Position numbers and translations under genes: made by a program
The notes under the pieces: model-generated
The model's database searches: none
Told to the model about the DNA's origin: nothing
What the model saw: the letters and a program-made list of their open reading frames with translations, nothing else
Origin: DATLYB01 sp964502525
GTDB lineage: Bacteria > Bacteroidota > Bacteroidia > Chitinophagales > CAIOSU01
Assembly (NCBI GenBank): GCA_964502525.1
Contig: CAZCXH010000049.1
Span: forward strand, 1 to 29,965
Direction: 5' to 3'
Length of the DNA stretch: 29,965 bases
Part shown: positions 7,818 to 16,166 of the stretch, one piece after another
Layout: each line of letters starts with the position of its first letter
Position numbering within the stretch: the stretch's first letter is position 1

Positions 7818-8894
7818 ATGACACCTGCGCAGGCATTCAATCTGGTGGTAACGAAGCGGTTTCCGGCCACCCTTGTGCATTTCCTCACCGAACGGTGCAA
7901 TGCCCGCTGTTCCTTTTGCTTCATAGATTTTCATTCTCCGCAGCATGGGAAAAACGAGATGACTCCGCAGGAGATTGAAAAAATGACGCGCCAAATGCCG
8001 CCTTCGCTGATGAACGTAAATTTTACCGGTGGAGAGCCTTTCTTAAGAGGCGATATCCTTGAGATAGCGGATGCGTATTTCACCAACTCATCCGTTCAAA
8101 GCATTTTCATCACCTCCAACGGATATTTCACTGAAAGAATAAAAACTTTTTGTAACGCCATCCTCGCAAAGTTTCCCGGCAAGGAAATTTTCATCGCCCT
8201 CTCCATTGACGACTTTCCTGAAGATCACGACAGGATTCGCAAAGTGAAAGGGTTGTTTGCAAACTGCGTGGATACCTTCGCCATGCTGAAGCATTTGCGG
8301 CTGAACGTGCGTCCGTCAGTTTCCATCACGATCTCGAAGGAAAATTATATGCATGCTGAACAGCTTTATGAATTGCTGTTGAATCAATACCATGTTGACG
8401 CAGTGCAGTTGATCATGGTGCGGAGCGAAGGCGTTTATAAATTTGACGAATCATGCAGGCAGCCCTTGTTAAAAGCGTATTCCGGCCTTTCAAAGAGAAT
8501 AGATGACGACTACAGAAATGGCAGGCTAAGGGGGTTTGACCGGCATTCTTTCCGGGGCAAATTACTCAACCGGAAAAATGAAATTTCAAGAAATATTCTT
8601 AATCAATATCTGCAGTCACCACGCTACGTGCATCCCTGCCGGGCGGCAGCATTGTTTGGAGTTATAACAGCTGCCGGAGAGGTGTTTCCCTGCGAAGTGC
8701 TGAATAAGCCGCTTGGAAATCTGCGCGACTATGGTTACGATTTGAAGCGGCTCTGGAAAAGTAAAGCTGCTGAAGACACCCGGTCATTTATTTCCGAAAC
8801 CAACTGTCACTGCGAATACGAATGCGCGATGAGCGTCAACATACTTTCAAATACCAAATATCTTCCTTCCGTTGCGGCTGGTCTGATCCGATAA
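7818..8894 (+). CDS. Radical SAM/SPASM domain protein
   Basis: 358 residues. The radical SAM core begins with FLTERCNARCSFCF (cysteines 27, 31 and 34), followed by VNFTGGEPFL (GGEP 71-74), FITSNGYF and EIFIALSIDD, in the order expected for the barrel. The C-terminus has a SPASM-like cysteine set: C274 (HPCRAAALFG), C292 (GEVFPCEVL), GNLRDYGYDLKRLWKS, then C330, C332 and C336. It should therefore carry one or more auxiliary Fe-S clusters. SPASM enzymes modify peptides, proteins and some small molecules. With no precursor peptide visible and a glycosyltransferase starting 3 bases downstream, a glycan or lipid precursor is my preferred but unproven substrate. The start at 7818 follows the palindromic repeat directly. 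Confidence 0.86.
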   Translation: MTPAQAFNLVVTKRFPATLVHFLTERCNARCSFCFIDFHSPQHGKNEMTPQEIEKMTRQMPPSLMNVNFTGGEPFLRGDILEIADAYFTNSSVQSIFITSNGYFTERIKTFCNAILAKFPGKEIFIALSIDDFPEDHDRIRKVKGLFANCVDTFAMLKHLRLNVRPSVSITISKENYMHAEQLYELLLNQYHVDAVQLIMVRSEGVYKFDESCRQPLLKAYSGLSKRIDDDYRNGRLRGFDRHSFRGKLLNRKNEISRNILNQYLQSPRYVHPCRAAALFGVITAAGEVFPCEVLNKPLGNLRDYGYDLKRLWKSKAAEDTRSFISETNCHCEYECAMSVNILSNTKYLPSVAAGLIR

Positions 8895-8897
8895 AAC

Positions 8898-9887
8898 ATG
8901 AAAGATGTAACGATCATCATTCCATCCATCCGGTGGGAACCTTTTACCGAACAGTGTGTAACAATTTGCAATGTTTTATTTCCTGAATCAAAAATCATCC
9001 TTGTTTTAGATGAAACCACAAAGGTCGAACCGTTAGCGAAAAACCTGACGGTGTTAATTCAGAGCGGATTCATCTCTAAAAAAAGAAATGCGGGAGTGAA
9101 GGCTTCCAACAGCGAATTTGTTGCTTTTATTGACAGTGACGCTTATCCGCATAAAAATTGGCTGATGCAAGCGGTAAACACATTGCAAACAGACAAAAGC
9201 ACGGGAATAGCGGGCGGACCAAACATTTCACCGCCATCGCAGGAGCTGAGCAGAAAACTGGTGGGAATGGCGGCCAGAAGCTGGATGGTGGCGGGCAAGT
9301 GGCAATTCTACAAATCAGAAAAATCTTCTGCTCGCTATTGCGACAACCTGCCATCGTGCAACCTTGTAATGAGAAAATCAATGTACGAGCAATTAAACGG
9401 CATGAATGAATATCTTGAAATTGGCGAGGATACGGATTTATGCGCGCGGATGATTGCCAGCGGCTATCGCGTTTATTTTAATCCGCAAGCAATCGTGTTT
9501 CATTATGACCGGAAAATTAAGGCATACCTGCGCCAGCGGATGGTGCGGGGAGCAGGGGTGTTTTTACATGTTTTCGGAAATTCCGCGCTAAAGAAAAATC
9601 TCTATACCTACCTGATGCTTCAGCCGGTTGCGACCCTGTTGTTTTTGTTGTCGTTTCCAATGGGGTTTTGGTGGCATCCATGGTTTTACATTGTGGCAGC
9701 AACCTCAGGAGCATATGTTTTGATGGTTCTTATCGAGACGTTCAGACTCAGCGAACGGCTGGCATATGTCCCGATGGTGGGAACGCTTATCCTGGCAGGC
9801 AATATCCTGCCGGGGTTGGGATTTATTTTAAAAGCGTTGCGGCTGCTGCCCTCTCTTCAAACGTTTTACCGCAACGACCAGCGATGA
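8898..9887 (+). CDS. Glycosyltransferase family 2 protein, membrane-anchored
   Basis: 329 residues. A GT-A fold of family 2 type is indicated by the first strand VTIIIPSIRW, KKRNAGVKASNSEFVAFIDSDAYP (the metal-binding DSD at 79-81), GGPNIS, and the catalytic acidic EIGEDTDLCARM (Glu177-Asp178), with YLRQRMVRGAG after it. The C-terminal third has hydrophobic segments at about 242-258, 262-280 and 292-312 that would place it in the inner membrane, acting on a lipid-linked acceptor from the cytoplasmic side. It starts 3 bases after the radical SAM stop, so the two are almost certainly cotranscribed. Its stop is 3 bases from the stop of a convergent gene, with no room for a terminator. Donor sugar and acceptor cannot be inferred. 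Confidence 0.87.
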   Translation: MKDVTIIIPSIRWEPFTEQCVTICNVLFPESKIILVLDETTKVEPLAKNLTVLIQSGFISKKRNAGVKASNSEFVAFIDSDAYPHKNWLMQAVNTLQTDKSTGIAGGPNISPPSQELSRKLVGMAARSWMVAGKWQFYKSEKSSARYCDNLPSCNLVMRKSMYEQLNGMNEYLEIGEDTDLCARMIASGYRVYFNPQAIVFHYDRKIKAYLRQRMVRGAGVFLHVFGNSALKKNLYTYLMLQPVATLLFLLSFPMGFWWHPWFYIVAATSGAYVLMVLIETFRLSERLAYVPMVGTLILAGNILPGLGFILKALRLLPSLQTFYRNDQR

Positions 9888-9890
9888 CTT

Positions 9891-10457
9891 TTACTGCTTG
9901 CACTTCATCACCGGAGCAAAAGTCTTATGATCGAAGGAAGGATTTTTGACAGGCGTGAAAATCTTCAGCTCGAACAATTCCTGTTTCACCGGGCAATAAA
10001 AAATACAATACAGGCTATGGTAATAGTTGTCGTCAGGATTGCAATTCCCGTAGATCAAATTGACCGTAGCAAGCAGTTTGATATGCAAACTCGTCTTAGC
10101 AGTGTCCTCAACTGCTTTGGGCTGCATATCCTTCGGACAGCCGATGCTATTGGAGAGTATGCCCGGATAGGGAGATGGCTGATCCTGAAACATTGCAAGA
10201 ATGAAAAATTTCTTGTCTCCCATCACCTTTTTCGCTTTCTCTTTTGAAATATTATGGTAATGCTTAAGCTGTAGGATGTCTTCACTCGAAGAGTATTCCG
10301 TGTAGTCATAGGATGTTCTGTTTTCATGACTGGTTATTTTCAGCGGCCCGGAATAGTTGATGCTGAATGGCAAATCATCGCTGCATTCAACTGGCAAAGC
10401 AAAACCACTTGAAACGAACGCGCTCATTAACATCAAAGACGAAAACCTTCTTAGCAT
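9891..10457 (-). CDS. Small exported protein of unknown function
   Basis: 188 residues; I do not recognise the family. The N-terminus MLRRFSSLMLMSAFVSSGFA looks like a cleavable signal peptide, ending near ALPVECSDD. The mature part has about six cysteines: VEC, IGCPKD, YGNCNPDD, LYCIFYCP and a final MKCKQ. Conserved disulfides in the periplasm or outside the cell are therefore plausible. It starts 2 bases after the arylsulfotransferase-like gene and is the last gene of that minus-strand operon, so a role beside that enzyme is likely, for instance as a partner or inhibitor, but this is inference. The frame is uninterrupted and has matching composition. Confidence refers to its being a real gene. 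Confidence 0.75.
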   Translation of the reverse strand: MLRRFSSLMLMSAFVSSGFALPVECSDDLPFSINYSGPLKITSHENRTSYDYTEYSSSEDILQLKHYHNISKEKAKKVMGDKKFFILAMFQDQPSPYPGILSNSIGCPKDMQPKAVEDTAKTSLHIKLLATVNLIYGNCNPDDNYYHSLYCIFYCPVKQELFELKIFTPVKNPSFDHKTFAPVMKCKQ

Positions 10458-10459
10458 GG

Positions 10460-11773
10460 TTAAATTCCTGCAGCGATTTTTTTTGCAATATCGAAGCTAA
10501 TCCGTTTTGCCCTGTAAAAACAAACGGGTTGGTTGCCTTCGGGATTGATTTGCGGTGACATATAGTTCCATACGATTTCTTTTTCCGGAGTCACCTCGAA
10601 AACCTGGCACCCCCTGTTGCCTGAAGCAGCGCACACCAGCGTGTTCCCGTTTGGCAATCGCTGTGCGTTTCCCAGCGCCTCTGCCTGCAGCCATTCTTTG
10701 GGAGTGGAAGTAAATTCCCATACGATCGCATTTGTAACCGGGTCATACTCGGTGATGCTTACCCAGTTTCTTGGCTCCGGTTCTTTACTTGGTTTTTTGG
10801 GAGGAAGCCTGCGGTGAAGATATTTCAGCACGGGATCCTTTTTCTTATCAATCCACAGGCTGCTTAGCGTGCTGTTTTCAAACACCAGAATGGTGCCTGC
10901 AGGCGTCAGCACGGGAGTATGCAGGGTGGTTCTGTCCGGAAGATAGCCCGCCCATTCAATTTTACCGGAAGCGGTGTCAAGTATTCCATAACAGGCATAC
11001 GGGTTGAAACTCAGCAGCAGGTTGCCTTTTTTAAATGCCGGTATTTTGGCGGAAACCTCATTTTCAGGAAGCACCTGGATGGAGTTGAAATGAGTGAACT
11101 CAAAAGAGGTATCCTTCGCGACAGGATTGTTATGCCAGAAAAAACGCTCAGCGTCCTGGGCAATATATTCCTCCACGCCCTTGGCGGCATCGTACTGATA
11201 ATGCAATCCTTTCAGATAAGCGGATTTTGAAATAACCGAAATCACCTCTTCCAGATGGTCAAAGACGTGCCACTCGTAAATCAGTTCACCGTCCGGATTA
11301 TATATTTTCACAACATCAAAGTTTACATTCAATCCCATGAATTTGTGGCCATCGCTGGAAAGCAGATAGACGAATCCATTTTCATCAGCAGTAACCTCAT
11401 GATGCGGATAAGCGTTGATTCTCCACAGAAGGTTCATTTCCGCGTCAAATTTCATTACCTGAGGAGCCATTGCTCCCAAAGTGGCGCCATTAGGGAAGGG
11501 ATGAATTAATCCGAATGGAAGCTTTGCCAGCACTTTGCCATTCATATCAATTAAAGTGCTCCTCATTTGCTCATCCAGAATCGTTACTCCGTTATCAGCT
11601 TTCAAGCTGTCGTAATAGTGAACTCCGTTCGAAACTAAAGCGGGATGTGCAGCCTGCCAGGTTGAGCTGCTCTTTATTGTTTCATAATCACCGGACAAAA
11701 AAGCGGTCCGGGAAGAATTTTTGCACGCAAAAAAAGGCAAGAGCAGGTATAAGAACGGAATATGCTTTTTCAC
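10460..11773 (-). CDS. Arylsulfotransferase (ASST)-like lipoprotein
   Basis: 437 residues. The start MKKHIPFLYLLLPFFACKNS fits a lipoprotein signal with acylated Cys17. The mature protein is a repeated-blade beta-propeller. Late blades show the ASST family pattern: ISITEYDP-like WVSITEYDPVTNAIVWEF, GNAQRLPNGNTLVCAAS and VFEVTPEKEIVWNY. Family members (known from Enterobacteria) move sulfate between phenolic compounds through a histidine intermediate. Candidate histidines here lie in AYPHHEVTADENG, FEFTHFNSIQVLP and TTLHTPVLTPAG, but I cannot assign the catalytic one. Several relatives are only structural propellers, so activity is not certain. Its start overlaps the phosphodiesterase stop by ATGA (11770-11773), indicating translational coupling. 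No DsbL/DsbI partners are seen. Confidence 0.72.
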   Translation of the reverse strand: MKKHIPFLYLLLPFFACKNSSRTAFLSGDYETIKSSSTWQAAHPALVSNGVHYYDSLKADNGVTILDEQMRSTLIDMNGKVLAKLPFGLIHPFPNGATLGAMAPQVMKFDAEMNLLWRINAYPHHEVTADENGFVYLLSSDGHKFMGLNVNFDVVKIYNPDGELIYEWHVFDHLEEVISVISKSAYLKGLHYQYDAAKGVEEYIAQDAERFFWHNNPVAKDTSFEFTHFNSIQVLPENEVSAKIPAFKKGNLLLSFNPYACYGILDTASGKIEWAGYLPDRTTLHTPVLTPAGTILVFENSTLSSLWIDKKKDPVLKYLHRRLPPKKPSKEPEPRNWVSITEYDPVTNAIVWEFTSTPKEWLQAEALGNAQRLPNGNTLVCAASGNRGCQVFEVTPEKEIVWNYMSPQINPEGNQPVCFYRAKRISFDIAKKIAAGI

Positions 11774-13737
11774 TCCAATACTTTCTCAATCGGACTTCCC
11801 TCGACATAAGACGGGATTTCCATTCCCATCAGTTTTAAAATAGTCGGCAACTGGTCAATGTGGCTGATGTTCTTATCAAGAGCCACCCCTTCTTTCACTC
11901 CCTTGCCCATGATCACAAAGGGAGTCCACATCGCCTTGACCGTATCGCCAAGGATCGCCTGTTTGTAGCCGGTTACGCGCGGGGTGCTGAAGATTTCCAT
12001 TTTTTCGGTGAACTCTTCGTAAAATCCGAATCCGGGCAAGTTTGAAATAATAAGGTCTCCCACCCGGTCTTTAGGAAGGTCCAGAAACTGCTCAACGTCT
12101 TCCCATTTCGTAACAGAGTTTATCGGATGCTCGCCTTTATCAGTGGCGAGATTAGCCAGAAGGTTTTTTATCTCTTCCCTCAATTTTTCATATTCAGGAC
12201 CGCTGCCGCGCTTCCAGTTTCCCGCCAGCCCATCAGGATGGATATATATGCCGTCCATTTTTAAATAGATTGCTTTAGAATGGGCATAATCAATCACCGG
12301 TTCGCCCGTGATGCTGTCCAGATGAAATTTGAGATAGCCATTCTTAGCAAGCAGGTTATTGACCATGATAGAAGTATTGAGCGGTGCAGCGCCATGGTCG
12401 GAACTGAACACGATCAGCGTGTTGGTGTCGGCATGCGCAATGATTTCGCCAATCATGCTGTCGAGCTGAAGATACATGCCTTTCACCTCGTTCCACAACT
12501 TTTCATGCTGTTTGGCATCAACGGTATTATAGTGTTTGCTCGCGGGGTCAACATATCCCATCCACCAGCGGCTTGTGAGCATCTGGTTGGGGGTGTAGAT
12601 GTCGTGTATCACCACATCAGGCTGGTATTTCTTCATGATGAACCCAATGCTTTTTCTGTGCCAGTTGAACGACATTTTCATTTCATCCTGAAAGAGTTGC
12701 TTGTCTTCATCATAGAAAATGAGCTGCGGAGGATAGTTGTCGGGATAATCAACGCACGGGCCCACCGCCTCGGTCAACTGCGCTGCGGTTTCTTCCGGCA
12801 TCGTAAGAGATGAGTTCAGGTGGTTGAAAAGTATGCGGATGCGGAAATAACCGTCAGCGTTCAATTTAACAATGCGGGGCGTCAGGTTCGATTCAAGGAT
12901 ATGTTTATCAAATGAAACCGTGCAGGGTGTCCATTTTCCCCATTCGCCCTGCTGCAGATCTGCAATGGGTTGTTTTTTGTCAAAAGAGAAAAGTATATGA
13001 TTGTAGTTTACTTTTTTATCATCAGTGTTATCATAAACATATCCGTAAAGTGTAAGTCCGTAGGCAGTCATTGTTATCTCCGATGGCGGACTGTATGACT
13101 TTACGCTGATGTTCCAATCTTTTGGCTCTGATGTGCCGATGAATTGCGACAGCTTGGGTCCATTGAAAAAAAGACGGGCGCCTCTGCCTTGCTCAAACTG
13201 TCTTTTGTTGTTGGTCTGCTTTTCAAAAAGCAGCGCATAGGTTTCGGCTCCCCATCCGCCCCATCGTCCACGCACTACATATCCCTTATTGATTTCCGGA
13301 GGCGTGGAACCCGGCACAGACAGCATCATGACCTTCTTGCCTGCTTTCTCCATGACTGACCATACCGCAGGCACCCTGCGGGCGCTTGAACGAAAGCCGC
13401 CCACCGATACCTTATCAAGCGGAAAGCCTTCGCTGTGCATCGGACCATCCGCTACCCCGTTCACCTTTGGCGTAGCACCGGTGAGCAGGGCTGCAAAGTT
13501 TACCGGGGTGTGGGTTGGAAACAGAGGCGTGGAGTAGCCATGCGCCCCATGTTCCATCATGTATTTGATGTTGGGCAAATACCCTTGCCTGGCCCATTCA
13601 AACACATTGAATAAATCAGGTTCGGCTCTCACTCCGTCAGGAATAAACCAATAAAGCTTGTCGGGCTTTTGCTGTCCGAATGCAAAGCCTGCCGCAAAAA
13701 TGAATGCGGCAACACAAAGGATGAGATGTTTTTTCAT
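11770..13737 (-). CDS. Exported type I phosphodiesterase/nucleotide pyrophosphatase family protein
   Basis: 655 residues in the alkaline phosphatase superfamily. Signal peptide MKKHLILCVAAFIFAAGFAFG ends near residue 21. Metal-site and nucleophile regions are readable: LYWFIPDGVRAEPD (Asp34), PLFPTHTPVNFAALLTGATP (Thr75 or Thr77 as nucleophile), VVIHDIYTPNQ (His378/Asp379), FSSDHGAAPL (Asp447-His448) and ISHIDQLPTILKLMG (His626). The order matches nucleotide pyrophosphatase/phosphodiesterases. A middle insertion at about 200-330 is unusually beta-rich. It is likely periplasmic or outer-membrane associated and cleaves phosphodiester or phosphomonoester bonds; some relatives are phosphoglycerol or phosphoethanolamine enzymes. 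It lies 8 bases after the barrel protein gene and overlaps the ASST-like gene, so all are one operon. Confidence 0.85.
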   Translation of the reverse strand: MKKHLILCVAAFIFAAGFAFGQQKPDKLYWFIPDGVRAEPDLFNVFEWARQGYLPNIKYMMEHGAHGYSTPLFPTHTPVNFAALLTGATPKVNGVADGPMHSEGFPLDKVSVGGFRSSARRVPAVWSVMEKAGKKVMMLSVPGSTPPEINKGYVVRGRWGGWGAETYALLFEKQTNNKRQFEQGRGARLFFNGPKLSQFIGTSEPKDWNISVKSYSPPSEITMTAYGLTLYGYVYDNTDDKKVNYNHILFSFDKKQPIADLQQGEWGKWTPCTVSFDKHILESNLTPRIVKLNADGYFRIRILFNHLNSSLTMPEETAAQLTEAVGPCVDYPDNYPPQLIFYDEDKQLFQDEMKMSFNWHRKSIGFIMKKYQPDVVIHDIYTPNQMLTSRWWMGYVDPASKHYNTVDAKQHEKLWNEVKGMYLQLDSMIGEIIAHADTNTLIVFSSDHGAAPLNTSIMVNNLLAKNGYLKFHLDSITGEPVIDYAHSKAIYLKMDGIYIHPDGLAGNWKRGSGPEYEKLREEIKNLLANLATDKGEHPINSVTKWEDVEQFLDLPKDRVGDLIISNLPGFGFYEEFTEKMEIFSTPRVTGYKQAILGDTVKAMWTPFVIMGKGVKEGVALDKNISHIDQLPTILKLMGMEIPSYVEGSPIEKVLE

Positions 13738-13745
13738 TGAAGTAT

Positions 13746-14921
13746 TTATTGAGGTATTTTATATATCATGGCAATGGTAACGATGGGCTGGTGGGTATGC
13801 ACAACATATTCAAATCCAGCGGTGGCCGAGAATTGCTGCATGTTGTAAAAATAACCTGCCAGTATGCCGCCCTGTCTTTTGACTGTTCCGCCTGTGCTGC
13901 TGTAAAGAAATTCCCCACCGGCATAGAAAGCGTCCAGCAGGTTTTTCTTATTGTCAAACTGAAAGGGAAGGGTTACAAGTTGCGCGTATCCGTCATAATC
14001 TTTGTTGGGTTGCACAAAATTCTCAAGCCTGAAATCAATCATGCGTCCCATTTCCCAGCTATTGAGCTTGCGATTCCAGTTGTTGGGCACTTTGGAATTA
14101 AAAATGAATCCAAGCGGGTTGCCGAACTCAAGCCCTGTGGGTCCCATCGCGCGGCCCAACCGCGCGGGATGGCTTAAAAAGCCGCCATCGAATCCGAGCG
14201 TTGAGTTGACAAATAAATACCGCACGCCCTTATTACCTCCGGCATTGTTATCAACGTACAGGGCTTCGAACACCGGGCGGTATTTGGCTCCCTCTTTTGG
14301 GGATACTAATCCGATGCAGGCGCGGTACTGCGTGTAGGCATATCCTCCGGCAATCATGTATGTCGGATTATTCACAGATAAATATCCGCCCGGGCGGGCC
14401 TTTTCGTTAATTCTCTGAACCTGCCCGGTTATGGTGAAGGACCATTTCTTCACGGTTTTCCGGTAGGAAATCTTGCCCCAGTAATCAGTATCAGCGGTGG
14501 TTTTACCCTGCGGTATTAATTTCATGACTCCGCCTCCATAGCACAAACCAAACTTATGGCGGTGTTCCGCCTGCACATCCCAGGAAGTAACGTCTGCCTT
14601 CGGCATGGAATAGTTGACGCCCAGAATCAAATCGCCCTTGTATTTGGTGTATGCCAACGGGCGGAAGAATCCTCCGCCATAATGCGCGACATCTCCCGTG
14701 CTGTTGAACACCGTTCCAAAGCCGCCTTTCAGGCTTTTTGACCAGAAGATAAAATTTCCGCCAAGATACTTTTCCTTATAGGTGAAAAGGAAATCAACCT
14801 TGGCCGGGGCAAAGTGAGTTTTAAAAGGAGGAGGTTTTGCGGCTCCCGTTGTGTCAGTTTCAGCAAAGGATTGCTGCGTAAATGCCAGGACCACTGATAT
14901 TGCGAAAACGCGCTGTAACAT
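13746..14921 (-). CDS. Outer-membrane beta-barrel-like protein
   Basis: About 391 residues from the ATG at 14921. An upstream ATG at 14966 would add 15 residues before a clean signal peptide (MLQRVFAISVVLAFTQQSFA), so I prefer the inner start. The rest is rich in alternating aromatic and glycine strands: GGGFFRPLAYTKYKGDLILGVNY, KFGLCYGGGVMKL, YMIAGGYAYTQYRACIGL and GGILAGYFYNMQQFSATAGFEYVV. It ends in VTIAMIYKIPQ, as expected for a barrel of roughly 14-18 strands. I cannot name the family. It sits 8 bases before the phosphodiesterase and may serve as a channel or scaffold for the enzymes encoded after it. The radical SAM gene upstream on the same strand ends 89 bases earlier. Confidence 0.7.
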   Translation of the reverse strand: MLQRVFAISVVLAFTQQSFAETDTTGAAKPPPFKTHFAPAKVDFLFTYKEKYLGGNFIFWSKSLKGGFGTVFNSTGDVAHYGGGFFRPLAYTKYKGDLILGVNYSMPKADVTSWDVQAEHRHKFGLCYGGGVMKLIPQGKTTADTDYWGKISYRKTVKKWSFTITGQVQRINEKARPGGYLSVNNPTYMIAGGYAYTQYRACIGLVSPKEGAKYRPVFEALYVDNNAGGNKGVRYLFVNSTLGFDGGFLSHPARLGRAMGPTGLEFGNPLGFIFNSKVPNNWNRKLNSWEMGRMIDFRLENFVQPNKDYDGYAQLVTLPFQFDNKKNLLDAFYAGGEFLYSSTGGTVKRQGGILAGYFYNMQQFSATAGFEYVVHTHQPIVTIAMIYKIPQ

Positions 14922-15010
14922 TATAGATGATATTTTGGATGAATGCGGTTGACAAGTTCGCAGCAAAAAAATGAAATTTATTCATTAATACAAAATGATA
15001 GAAGCATCTT

Positions 15011-16057
15011 TTATCCGCCCCGCAGGAGATTTCCCAGTATGGTCTGATAAGCTTCGCAGGGCTGCCAGCATTGCGGGCACTGTCCTTTCCAGATTTCCTG
15101 CTGAAGTTTTTTCGTTTCCGGAAGGTTCCAGATTTTTCCAAGGTCATAATCATAGTCGCGGATGCTTGCTATTTTATGATCATAAGTTACGCAGGGGTAA
15201 ACATTTCCCCATGAATCAATAAAACAGGACGCGCTTAAGGAATGGCAAGGCATGGGCGTTTTCCCGCTGTCAAGAAATTTTTCCACCTTGCCGAGATATT
15301 TGCTTTCCAGAAAGCTTACGGGGCCGGTTGTCAGGCCCCGGGATTCCCGGTATAATTTCAGTTCCTGAATAATCAACTTATCGCAGCTTTTGTCGGTCAG
15401 GTCTGTGGTATTGTTATTATAAAAATGTCCTGACTCCTGCGCCATGTGAACGTGAAAATCCTTATGAGTAAGCCCGGGCAAAACTTTTTTTACCGCTTCA
15501 AACGTCTGGCGGTATTTGCCCGCGTTGTGCCTTGACAAGGTCATTCCCAAAACGGTTTCCACCCCGTCAAGTTCTTTTAATTGCCGGAAGGTTTCAATCT
15601 GCTTTTTCCAGCCGCCCTTTTTTCCCCTGACCTCATCGTTGGTTTCTTCATCTCCATCCAGGCTCACGGTGATGATGAATTTCGGAGGTTTCATCTTCAG
15701 GATTTCCTTGACTCCTTCAACGGTTTTTGCGGTAAAGTATCCGTTGGTGGGAAAGTGTATAAGAAATAAATCCTTACAATATTTTAAGGAAGCCTCGACA
15801 ATGGAAACAAAATCATTCCTGATCCAAATCTCACCGCCCGTGAAATCAATCCAGTTGAAGCGATTTGACTTTTGGAAGAAAGTGATTATTTCTTCGGTGG
15901 TAAGTTCATCTTCGGGCCGCTTCTGCCAGATGTTGCACGTCTTGCATTTGTAATTGCACCAATAAGTTAAAACCAGCGTCAGCTTGTATGGAAATGGAAG
16001 CCTTTGGAAATTGGATAATAAAATATTTTTTGCGAAGCCGAATCCTTCTCGTATCAT
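15011..16057 (-). CDS. Radical SAM/SPASM domain protein
   Basis: 348 residues. The radical SAM signature is TYWCNYKCKTCNIW (cysteines 34, 38 and 41), followed by WIDFTGGEIWIR (GGEI at 74-77, a variant of GGEP) and FIITVSLDGDEETNDEVRG. The C-terminus is a full SPASM-type region: C271, C278, WGNVYPC (C289), IRDYDYDLGKIWN and CPQCWQPC (C327, C330 and C334). It is the best SPASM match in the window and probably binds two auxiliary clusters. The same strand continues after 89 bases with the outer-membrane protein/phosphodiesterase/ASST operon, so it may be the first gene of that unit. It is divergent from the family 9 glycosyltransferase over 109 bases. Substrate unknown. Confidence 0.88.
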   Translation of the reverse strand: MIREGFGFAKNILLSNFQRLPFPYKLTLVLTYWCNYKCKTCNIWQKRPEDELTTEEIITFFQKSNRFNWIDFTGGEIWIRNDFVSIVEASLKYCKDLFLIHFPTNGYFTAKTVEGVKEILKMKPPKFIITVSLDGDEETNDEVRGKKGGWKKQIETFRQLKELDGVETVLGMTLSRHNAGKYRQTFEAVKKVLPGLTHKDFHVHMAQESGHFYNNNTTDLTDKSCDKLIIQELKLYRESRGLTTGPVSFLESKYLGKVEKFLDSGKTPMPCHSLSASCFIDSWGNVYPCVTYDHKIASIRDYDYDLGKIWNLPETKKLQQEIWKGQCPQCWQPCEAYQTILGNLLRGG

Positions 16058-16166
16058 TTACCGCTAATTTAGTTCTATTGGAAGATTCACGCAGATACTC
16101 GCATTACGAAATGATTTTTTATGTGCATGAAGGATAAGTGGCGCTTAAAATTTTTCGCCTTACAGG

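Noticed and set aside
12280..12813. 177-codon plus-strand frame opposite the phosphodiesterase gene
   Set aside because: It is the antisense shadow of a gene with signal peptide and metal-site motifs; its own translation shows no domain features.
16058..16166. Search for paired promoters in the 109-base divergent region
   Set aside because: No TAnnTTTG match with sensible spacing on either strand; nothing I could support.
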